Source: Fibrobacterota bacterium (GTDB taxonomy: Bacteria > Fibrobacterota > Fibrobacteria > UBA11236). From it: a stretch of 64,000 bases of DNA. The position numbers were made by a program, and so were the translations under genes. Numbering within the stretch: position 1 is the stretch's first letter; each line of letters opens with the position of its first letter. The notes under the pieces were generated by a model. That model was not told the origin of the DNA. It did not search any database and worked only from the letters and a program-made list of their open reading frames with translations. The DNA lies in assembly GCA_947482115.1 (NCBI GenBank), contig CANKII010000003.1, positions 248,001 to 312,000 on the forward strand. Direction: 5' to 3'. Positions 1 to 6,995 of the stretch are shown one piece after another.

Positions 1-2
1 CC

Positions 3-734
3 TTGTATTCCATGGCAATATCAAATACGACCGCCGGGAATGTGCTATTGGCACACAGCATGGGAATCTCCAAAAGCACGGACGGTCTAACCTTTACCTC
101 TCCACTCACAACCACTTATCCATTGTACAGCCTTCAATGGGTTGGCTCATTGGCATTTGCCGTGGGAGACCTTGGGCTCATGTACAAGAGTACCAACAAC
201 GGTGATAATTGGTCGAGCGTGACCAGTGGAGTGACGCAATCCTTGAATTCGACAACCCTCTTCGATTCATCAGGCGCGTTTGCCTCAACGGGATACATCG
301 CTGGAGCAGGAGGGACCCTTTTGAAGACCACGAACACCGGCGCGACGTGGATCTCCCAAACCGGCATTACAACGCAAACGTTGAACGCGATCGTCATTCC
401 GCATTACAGCAAAAATTTTGTCTACGCTGTGGGTAACGGCGGTCTCATTTTAAAAGGCACCGTGGGCGCAACCCCCGTTTTAAAAGCAGAAAGATCTCCC
501 GGACCGCAAATGGGAATCACTCTCGGAGGAAAGTTGTGGTATAATTTGCCTGCGGCGTCGAATGTGGAAGCCATGTTGGTTGACCCGCAAGGCAGATTGG
601 CATGGAAAGCCGCCGCGACACAACAATCCGCCGGTTATCACGAAATGCATTTCCCCAACAGGCTCTTTTCCCGTATGAGCTTTTTGGAATTCCGCGCAGG
701 CGGATTCCACAGGGTGGTGAAATTAGGACGATAA
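3..734 (+). CDS. Secreted beta-propeller (Ycf48/sortilin-like) protein, 3' part only
   Basis: The frame is open at the window edge, so this is the C-terminal part of a longer gene. It carries repeated Asp-box (BNR-type) motifs such as STDGLTF, STNNGDNW and TTNTGATW, spaced about 40-45 residues apart, as in Ycf48-like or sortilin-like beta-propellers. From about residue 165 the sequence changes to a beta-sandwich-like tail (GGKLWYNLP, VEAMLVDPQGRLAW, ending FHRVVKLGR) that resembles the C-terminal sorting domains of type IX-exported proteins in the FCB group. The protein is therefore probably exported or displayed on the surface. Propellers of this kind are often structural or glycan-binding, and no catalytic residues can be assigned. 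The repeat family is fairly clear; the sorting-domain call is inference. Confidence 0.65.
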   Translation: MYSMAISNTTAGNVLLAHSMGISKSTDGLTFTSPLTTTYPLYSLQWVGSLAFAVGDLGLMYKSTNNGDNWSSVTSGVTQSLNSTTLFDSSGAFASTGYIAGAGGTLLKTTNTGATWISQTGITTQTLNAIVIPHYSKNFVYAVGNGGLILKGTVGATPVLKAERSPGPQMGITLGGKLWYNLPAASNVEAMLVDPQGRLAWKAAATQQSAGYHEMHFPNRLFSRMSFLEFRAGGFHRVVKLGR

Positions 735-1058
735 ATGGAGTTCTCCCGCTTTGCCAATAAGTTAAACGATGTCAGGCAAATTGCCGATTTACAGCATAAT
801 GAACACGGCGAAGTATTCAACAAACAGATGCCGAAAAGTCACCCTGCACGTCATGAGGTTCACTAAAAAAAGAATTCGGGGTGCATATGTTTTTTACAAG
901 TCCAATGACTGGCAATTCTTGCGTGAGTGCGATGTGATGGATCATTTTGACATCAACAGAAGATACGTTCAGTAACAATCTTGCCAAAATAAAATCAACG
1001 GGAGCGGCATATTTATTGCGTTTAAAAGAAGTTTGCTTTCATTGAGGAGGATGCCAAG
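735..1058. other. Intergenic region, no supported gene
   Basis: This holds the 3' flank of the propeller gene and the leader of the Hsp20-like gene. A 68-codon frame (769-975, + strand) has no recognisable domain and no clear ribosome binding site, so I do not call it. A good Shine-Dalgarno (GAGGAGG, 1044-1050) belongs to the gene starting at 1059. I see no hairpin followed by a T-run. Confidence 0.5.
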
Positions 1059-1442
1059 ATGGATGAACTCAACGGCCCGGCCCAGGCGGAGTGTCTTTCC
1101 ATCTGCGCAGGATGCGGAGGGACATCGGAGGCCTTGAGTCTTGAATTGCCTTCCTTGAGAACTTATGAGAACAGGAAGGGTTTCTTCATCATGGTGGACA
1201 TGCCGGAATTCGATGAGGATGCAACGGACATCCAGAGTCATTTTCATGGTGCATCCTCGGACAATTTCAGGGTAGAGTTCTCCCTGTGCAGCAGCAACGG
1301 CGTTGAATTCAAAGATTCCGTCGTCTTTCCCACGCCAATCCAGACCGACGACATTCAAATACGCTTCGATGAAGGGTATCTGCTGATCTGGCTTCCGAAA
1401 GTGGAGAATGTAATGATGGAAATGGAAATGATGGGGATGTAG
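1059..1442 (+). CDS. Hsp20/alpha-crystallin-like protein with Cys-rich N-terminus
   Basis: A 127-residue protein with a strong ribosome binding site (GAGGAGG, 8 bases upstream). Residues 35-120 follow the small heat-shock protein pattern: an N-terminal strand (GFFIMVDMPEF), a central strand, and the typical C-terminal DEGYLLIWLPK, which matches the GvLtItlPK signature. Such proteins hold unfolding clients in the cytoplasm. Two features are unusual for the family: four cysteines in the first 20 residues (C-x3-C-x2-CGG), and a methionine-rich tail of alternating M and E after the LPK motif. Either could bind a soft metal. The Hsp20 fold is likely but divergent, so the chaperone function is inference. 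Confidence 0.6.
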   Translation: MDELNGPAQAECLSICAGCGGTSEALSLELPSLRTYENRKGFFIMVDMPEFDEDATDIQSHFHGASSDNFRVEFSLCSSNGVEFKDSVVFPTPIQTDDIQIRFDEGYLLIWLPKVENVMMEMEMMGM

Positions 1443-1489
1443 AACAAAGGGTACCCAGGTTTCGTGATGCATACTCAAAGGAACGGCAA

Positions 1490-2128
1490 ATGCAAAAATA
1501 TCTTTGGATGATTCTGGTCATTGCGTTCATATTTTTTACCGTCGCCGCATTTTTATTTGTTCGGCATGCCGACTTGTCTCAGTACGAAGGGCTTGTCCAG
1601 CCCCGCGTCACTCGCATGGATTCCCAATGGATGATTGTGACTAAGGCTCACGGCAACCCCAATGTGGCCGCAAAACATGCCTTCCAGATTCTGTTCAAAA
1701 CTTATTACCGGTACGCGGATAAAAAAGAAAGGGGGGCATCAAAGGCTCCAAGGGCCAGATGGCCTTTGACAAATCTTCAGGACACTGACATGAACACCTG
1801 GGAGGGTGAATATGGCATTCCCGTTTCAGACGGGTTTCCCACCCCCTCCAATGCGGAGGTGAAACTTGAAAAATGGGAATACGGGATGGTCGCTGAAATT
1901 CTTCACAAGGGTTCCTACGAAACCGAACCCGCCACGGTTCAGAAATTGACCCGGTACATTGAAGACCACCAGTATCAGATCATTGGCGATCATGAGGAAG
2001 AATACCTCAAGGGGCCGGGAATGTTCTTCAAGGGGAATCCGGACCACTATCTGACCCTCATCAGATATCGGGTCATCACGGGCGGCGTGGAAGGAGCGCT
2101 TTCACAATCCGTTACCCCGGGAAAATAA
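1490..2128 (+). CDS. Membrane-anchored GyrI-like effector-binding domain protein
   Basis: A 212-residue protein with one N-terminal membrane segment (about residues 4-25), so it is probably anchored with its domain outside the cytoplasmic membrane. Residues 115-195 resemble the GyrI-like small-molecule-binding fold: VAEILHKGSYE matches the vA.i.HkGpYe signature, and a later HEEEYLKGP segment with a Y-x-T/L-I-RY strand matches the rest. In AraC-type regulators and stand-alone SbmC-like proteins this fold binds hydrophobic effectors. It is followed after 24 bases by a small membrane-protein gene and then a lipoprotein gene, suggesting an envelope-related transcript. The fold call is moderate; the ligand is unknown. 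Confidence 0.55.
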   Translation: MQKYLWMILVIAFIFFTVAAFLFVRHADLSQYEGLVQPRVTRMDSQWMIVTKAHGNPNVAAKHAFQILFKTYYRYADKKERGASKAPRARWPLTNLQDTDMNTWEGEYGIPVSDGFPTPSNAEVKLEKWEYGMVAEILHKGSYETEPATVQKLTRYIEDHQYQIIGDHEEEYLKGPGMFFKGNPDHYLTLIRYRVITGGVEGALSQSVTPGK

Positions 2129-2152
2129 ACTCTCACGGAAAAGGAGTCGGGT

Positions 2153-2308
2153 ATGCGCAAGGAGATTAAGTACAGAAACGACAGGCTGGAGGAATTCGAC
2201 CCCGAGGAGGACAGGGTTGATCCCTTTCTCATTTTCGGCTTTCTATTGATCCTGCTTGGCGGGGGTGCCATCTGGACATTCCACCTTTTGCGTCTTTGGA
2301 GATGGTGA
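2153..2308 (+). CDS. Small single-pass membrane protein (51 residues)
   Basis: An ATG preceded by AAAGGAGTCGG starts a 51-residue protein: a highly charged head (many K, R, D and E to about residue 23) followed by one hydrophobic helix (FLIFGFLLILLGGGAIW) and a basic Trp-rich tail. The stop codon TGA shares a base with the ATG of the next gene (TGATG at 2306-2310), which is typical of translational coupling. I do not recognise a family. The ribosome binding site, membrane helix and coupling make it a convincing gene; its function is unknown. Confidence 0.6.
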   Translation: MRKEIKYRNDRLEEFDPEEDRVDPFLIFGFLLILLGGGAIWTFHLLRLWRW

Positions 2309-4347
2309 TGGGAACTCCCGCATCGAACGTATCTGGCGGGAAACGCCATGCCGTCCAAACCTTGCTTCGTTTTATTCTCGTAGTGATGGCATTGTCCGCC
2401 TGCAGTGGAGTAAACGACAATGCCTCCCCTGTTGAACGAAAAACAATCGAGGCAACAAGCGACACTATTCATGCGGCAGCGGGAGGAACCATAAATCTTC
2501 CAAGCGGCAGTGGCATAGTGATTCCTCCCGGAGCCCTCACATCCGACCAGGTAATCAGTCTTTCCCTCACCTCATCATTACCCGCGCAGCCCCCCGGTGG
2601 AATCGTAGTTGGAACCGGATCCGTCCTGACCCTTTCATTCAAGCAAACCGGAGGAACACTGGATAAATCCACATCCCGTTCGTCAGGTCAACGGGATTCA
2701 TCGTCCATTCAACTCATATTGAATTCCGTCGGTGTCAAGGGTGTGGTGCCATTCGCCGATGTGGTGGATCTGACGGGAGGCGACAATTTCGTGGGCCTTG
2801 CAAATTGCAATACGGACAACAGTGCCACCACCTGTTCGGTATCCCCCTCTGCGCTTCAAAACGCCAAGGAATTCAACCTGAGCAATGGCATTGTGAAACC
2901 ACGGCCGGCAGCCGGAGTTCCGCCACCACCCATTCCGGGCGCCAAGATCTGGAATACGTCCAGTTCCAGTTTTGTGGATGGGACATCCGGATTGGATCCG
3001 AATAAAAAGACCCTGGTTCTGGTTCACGGTATGCTGAGCTCGGTGGAAGGCGCATTTGGAGAATTATGCATATGCCCAGATGGAAAAAATGCGCTGGATA
3101 AAATCATGAAAGCCGGGGGTTATGAACAAGTCGTCGGGTTTGATTATAACTGGACCCAAAGTCTCGGGCAAAGTGGCAAGGAACTCGCCGCCTTTCTGAA
3201 TCAACTCAAGGTGTCGGGAATAACCAGCGTTGACATTGAGGCCCACAGCGAAGGTGTGCCCGTCTCCCTGTCTGCAGCCGCCCAAACCGGCATGGAAATC
3301 GGAAACATGTCCCTGTTGGGCGGACCGATTATGGGAACACCCGCAGCATCCACCGGTGCAGTGGGGCAGATTTTCACTCCCACGGATCCCGTTTACGATG
3401 CGTTGATGACCACCTACCTGAATTACCGGAGCCAGGATGTCGGGGAAGCGGTGCTGTCCATTCCAATGCTTCAGGGCAGCGGAAACGTGACGCTTCAAGA
3501 TTTAAAGAACGGCGCTTTTGCCAGCGAGCTTCAACCAGGCAGCGACTCCCTGAAAAAGATTCGCGACGCTGTGATTTCAAAAATGGCGCAACCCGGATCG
3601 AACCTTTACAAGACAAAATTGATTCTGGCCGGGGGCAGCGACTATTCCAAATCCACAGGCACAAGCGTGTTGGGCGGAATACTCAAAAGTACCGGTAATT
3701 TTTCCAACGAGTTTTTTGACGGGATTGTGGGTGTCGCCAGCGCTTATGGTGTGGGAGCCGGGTTTGACAACAGCAAGGTCACGAAACTGGGGCCGTATCC
3801 CGTGGGTCATACCCAGCTCGAATGCGATTCTAACGTCATCAAGGATGTTGGAAAACAAGTGAATGACTCGCCATCCACGGGATCCATCTGCTCCTATTCT
3901 TACTCCGCATGGTCGTCATGTCAACCGAACAGCATCCAGACAAGATCACTCCTGTCAAGCAGTCCGCCGGGGTGCAGTGGATCTCCCGTGCTCTCCCAAG
4001 CCTGTGGTGCCTCCACAGTGGCAATTTCCACGGCAGGTTGTATAAAACAGTCCGCATCCACCTGGCAAATCACTGCCTCCGGCTCAACGAGTGGACCGGT
4101 GGGATCCAAACTGATGGTGACAGATGCACAGGCTCCAACAGGTTCGGGAACGACGAGTTGTCCGTCATGGGCTTCATGCACAAGAGATATCGGAAATCCT
4201 GCGAATACATTATGGTCCTATAGTGTGGTCGCAACCTGCCCCGGCTGCGAAGGAGGCCCCTACCAAATCACGGCGACTGTAGTGGCCCCGGCAAGCCAGG
4301 GTGGTGGATCCAGCATGGACACAAAAAGCGGTTCTTGTCCCCTGTAA
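2308..4347 (+). CDS. Esterase/lipase-like lipoprotein with TSP1-like module
   Basis: Starting at the ATG that overlaps the previous stop gives 679 residues; ATG 2302 and TTG 2296 are in-frame alternatives. The N-terminus is a lipoprotein signal with a LSAC lipobox. A ZU5-like segment follows (about residues 50-110, GIVIPPGALTSDQ). An alpha/beta-hydrolase region begins with LVLVHGM (about residue 235) and has a nucleophile elbow AHSEG with Ser314, in place of the usual GHSxG. The C-terminal region is Cys-rich and contains YSAWSSCQPNSIQTRS followed by a CSGSP..SQAC pattern, as in bacterial thrombospondin type-1-like modules. It is probably an outer-membrane or surface esterase; the substrate is unknown. 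The hydrolase fold is well supported, the accessory domains less so. Confidence 0.65.
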   Translation: MGTPASNVSGGKRHAVQTLLRFILVVMALSACSGVNDNASPVERKTIEATSDTIHAAAGGTINLPSGSGIVIPPGALTSDQVISLSLTSSLPAQPPGGIVVGTGSVLTLSFKQTGGTLDKSTSRSSGQRDSSSIQLILNSVGVKGVVPFADVVDLTGGDNFVGLANCNTDNSATTCSVSPSALQNAKEFNLSNGIVKPRPAAGVPPPPIPGAKIWNTSSSSFVDGTSGLDPNKKTLVLVHGMLSSVEGAFGELCICPDGKNALDKIMKAGGYEQVVGFDYNWTQSLGQSGKELAAFLNQLKVSGITSVDIEAHSEGVPVSLSAAAQTGMEIGNMSLLGGPIMGTPAASTGAVGQIFTPTDPVYDALMTTYLNYRSQDVGEAVLSIPMLQGSGNVTLQDLKNGAFASELQPGSDSLKKIRDAVISKMAQPGSNLYKTKLILAGGSDYSKSTGTSVLGGILKSTGNFSNEFFDGIVGVASAYGVGAGFDNSKVTKLGPYPVGHTQLECDSNVIKDVGKQVNDSPSTGSICSYSYSAWSSCQPNSIQTRSLLSSSPPGCSGSPVLSQACGASTVAISTAGCIKQSASTWQITASGSTSGPVGSKLMVTDAQAPTGSGTTSCPSWASCTRDIGNPANTLWSYSVVATCPGCEGGPYQITATVVAPASQGGGSSMDTKSGSCPL

Positions 4348-4454
4348 GAACCATCCGACATCGTCCTGCAGATCCACACGGTTAATATGGCGTTCCCTGC
4401 GGTTGAAAGACTTAGTTATCGTTCTGGTTCGCATATACCACGAATCCGGAACCC

Positions 4455-5942
4455 ATGGCCCAAACGCAGCTGATCAAAAACGTAGGGAAACAGTTCGCCA
4501 TTTACGGTCTCGGCGATCTGCTGAACAAGGCGATTGCCTTCCTCCTGCTTCCGGTTTACACGCATTACCTGCACCCCCAGCAATACGGCGTTCTCGAAAT
4601 GCTGGAGTTGACCATGTATCTGGTCAGCATGTTCCTTACCCTAGGCATTCCTTCCGCCATCATCCGCTTTTATTACAAACAGGGCGATGAGGGACACCGG
4701 CAAAAGGTGGTCAGTTCGGGCCTCGTGGCCGCTTTGCTCGTTTCCCTGCTGGCCCTGATTCCCCTGCTTCCCTTTTCGCCGTTCATTTCCGAATGGACGT
4801 TGAAGTCCCCAGAGTTCGCGCATTTCTTCCGCCTGATTTTCATCGCCATGTCTTTCAATCTCATCGGCGATGTGGCCATGACTTACTTCCGCATCCAGGA
4901 AATGCCGGTATGGTTCGTTTCGTTTTCCACAGCGCGGTTGTTTCTCAGTCTTACCGGCAACATTCTGTTTCTGGTGTATTTGAAAAAAGGGGTGGAAGGC
5001 GTGCTGTGGAGCGGCCTGATCGCTTCCACCCTGGTCAACGGCGTGCTCCTCGCATATCTGGTCCGCAAGGTGGGATTGAAGTTTTCGTGGGAAACCTTCC
5101 GCCCCATGCTGGCTTACGGAGCGCCGCTGGTGGGCAGCGGCATCGGAATGTACCTGATCAATTTCGGCGACCGCTTCGCGCTGCAAAGGCTCATGACGCT
5201 CGGAGATGTGGGCATCTATTCCCTCGCCTATAAATTCGGCATGCTGCCGAACGTGCTGCTGCTGATGCCGTTTCAAATGCTGTGGGGTCCCAAGCAGTTT
5301 CAAATCGCGCACGAGCCCGACGCCCCGGATATTTTTTCGCGCGTCTTCAACTACTTCTGGTTCCTGCAAATGATTCTGGGCCTCGGATTATGCGTGCTCA
5401 TCGGCGACATCATCCGGCTCATCGCTGACCCCGAGTACGCAAGCGCGGCGGTATATGTACCGCTGCTGATTCTCTCCTACATCTGCTACGGAGCCTATTC
5501 ATTCCTGCAATTCGGAGTGATGTACGCGAAGAAAACGGGCTTCCTCGCCGCAAATACTTTGATAATGGCCTTCCTCAACGTGGCGCTGAACTTTCTGCTC
5601 ATTCCTCACATGGGAATTTTAGGCGCGTGCCTCGCCACGTTCATCTCCATTTTCCTGATGATGGGAGTGGTGCATTTCATGTCGCACTCCCATTACCCCA
5701 TCCCCTATGGCTTTGGAAAGCTGGCGATCATGACTTTGATCGCCGCGGCTCTTTATCTGCTCGCCGGACGCATCCACCCCGCAAATCCTGCAATCTCCAT
5801 CGCGGTGAAAATACTGATCACCCTTTCCTATCCCCTGTTTCTGATTTTCTTCCGCGTCACCCGCGCGGAGGAATTGAATTTCCTGCGCGACTATCGGGAC
5901 CGGTTCTTCAAGGGATTTTTGTCCCGCAGAAGGGGACGGTGA
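4455..5942 (+). CDS. Polysaccharide flippase (Wzx/MATE-like, MOP superfamily)
   Basis: A 495-residue protein made almost entirely of hydrophobic segments (about 12-14 helices). Its N-terminal pattern (KNVGKQFAIYGLGDLLNKA, then LLPVYTHYLHPQQYG) is characteristic of the polysaccharide biosynthesis/oligosaccharide flippase family. These proteins move lipid-linked sugars across the cytoplasmic membrane. The stop codon is immediately followed by the ATG of the PhyH gene, so the two are probably co-translated. Sugar-modifying genes (DegT aminotransferase, gmd) lie about 55 kb away in the window. The substrate cannot be predicted. Confidence 0.8.
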   Translation: MAQTQLIKNVGKQFAIYGLGDLLNKAIAFLLLPVYTHYLHPQQYGVLEMLELTMYLVSMFLTLGIPSAIIRFYYKQGDEGHRQKVVSSGLVAALLVSLLALIPLLPFSPFISEWTLKSPEFAHFFRLIFIAMSFNLIGDVAMTYFRIQEMPVWFVSFSTARLFLSLTGNILFLVYLKKGVEGVLWSGLIASTLVNGVLLAYLVRKVGLKFSWETFRPMLAYGAPLVGSGIGMYLINFGDRFALQRLMTLGDVGIYSLAYKFGMLPNVLLLMPFQMLWGPKQFQIAHEPDAPDIFSRVFNYFWFLQMILGLGLCVLIGDIIRLIADPEYASAAVYVPLLILSYICYGAYSFLQFGVMYAKKTGFLAANTLIMAFLNVALNFLLIPHMGILGACLATFISIFLMMGVVHFMSHSHYPIPYGFGKLAIMTLIAAALYLLAGRIHPANPAISIAVKILITLSYPLFLIFFRVTRAEELNFLRDYRDRFFKGFLSRRRGR

Positions 5943-6995
5943 ATGCACAGCCGGGAAATGGAACACCTGCACCAACATGGCTGGCTCCGGGTCAGCGATG
6001 TCGTGTCGCAGGAAACGCTCGCGGAAATGCTGGCGGCGGCAAAGCGGCTGGAAGTGCAATTTCCGCTGGGCTTCACCCACAACGACAATTATTCAGACCG
6101 CACCATCGTGCCCCGAACCGCGCCTCCGAAACCCACGGAATTCGCCACCAATCATATTTACCCGAATGTCGGATTCCTGGAACCCGTGCTTCTGGCGCCG
6201 CTTGCAAATCCGGCCATTCACGAGTTCATCGAAAGCGTGGTGGGCAGGGATTATTATCTCTCGAACACATGGATGCAATGCGTCCCCACCGGCACGGGAA
6301 GAATGTGGTTTCACAAGGATCCTCGCGGCAGCGTGAGTTTCACTTTTCTTCTGGATTCCATCGGTCCCCGATCGGGAAGCACCTGCGTGGTGCCGGGTAC
6401 ACAGCTTAACACTCCGCCTGCCGATTTCTGTCTGAACGACATCAACCAAGCGCACCCGGATGAAGTTGAGCTTCGCGGCGAACCCGGAGACATCGTCTTT
6501 TTCGCCCCGGAGGCATGGCATGGACGCGCAGTCAATGCAAGTGGACAAACCACGCGCCGCCTGTTCTTCAATTTCTACAGCCGGAGCAGCAAGGCTTCCA
6601 CTTCCTGGGCAAAAGGAGTTTCTGAAGAACAAGTGGAAAAAGTCAAAGCCACTTTGCCTGAAAAGACGCACCGAATGTTTGAGCTGGATCCCGTGTTGAC
6701 AGCGCGGCTGCAAACGGATGCTTTTACTTCCGGAGAACTTCGCGTCGGCGCCAAATCCCATGATCGTGTCTTGGCGGACATCACTCATGCGTTACGAACC
6801 TATGGAAAATCCAGCGGTCACCCGAAGCATCCCGGCTATCTGCTTCCCTACACCACCCGGCTCACCGAGCATCAGAACTTCAGCATCATCCAATATTTAC
6901 GGCAGATAAGACCCGTTGCCACGCTCAAGACCTGGTTCCGTCCGTTGAGCAAAAAGCTTCCTCAATTCCAGAACCGTCAACGGTATAAGACTTAA
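5943..6995 (+). CDS. PhyH-type Fe(II)/2-oxoglutarate dioxygenase
   Basis: A 350-residue protein of the phytanoyl-CoA dioxygenase family. The metal triad is visible: H124 and D126 in MWFHKDPRG and a distal H193 in EAWHGRAVN. The 2-oxoglutarate-binding Arg is in the TTRRLFFNFY strand (about residue 206). The family hydroxylates fatty acyl chains, small molecules or sugars, using 2-oxoglutarate and O2. The ATG follows the flippase stop codon without a gap, so the substrate may be a surface-glycan or lipid intermediate (inference). The last 33 codons overlap the 3' end of the convergent P-type ATPase gene; the basic tail (residues 310-350) has no recognisable domain. Confidence 0.8.
   Translation: MHSREMEHLHQHGWLRVSDVVSQETLAEMLAAAKRLEVQFPLGFTHNDNYSDRTIVPRTAPPKPTEFATNHIYPNVGFLEPVLLAPLANPAIHEFIESVVGRDYYLSNTWMQCVPTGTGRMWFHKDPRGSVSFTFLLDSIGPRSGSTCVVPGTQLNTPPADFCLNDINQAHPDEVELRGEPGDIVFFAPEAWHGRAVNASGQTTRRLFFNFYSRSSKASTSWAKGVSEEQVEKVKATLPEKTHRMFELDPVLTARLQTDAFTSGELRVGAKSHDRVLADITHALRTYGKSSGHPKHPGYLLPYTTRLTEHQNFSIIQYLRQIRPVATLKTWFRPLSKKLPQFQNRQRYKT

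Noticed and set aside
769-975. 68-codon plus-strand frame before the Hsp20-like gene
   Set aside because: No ribosome binding site, no domain and low-complexity basic composition.
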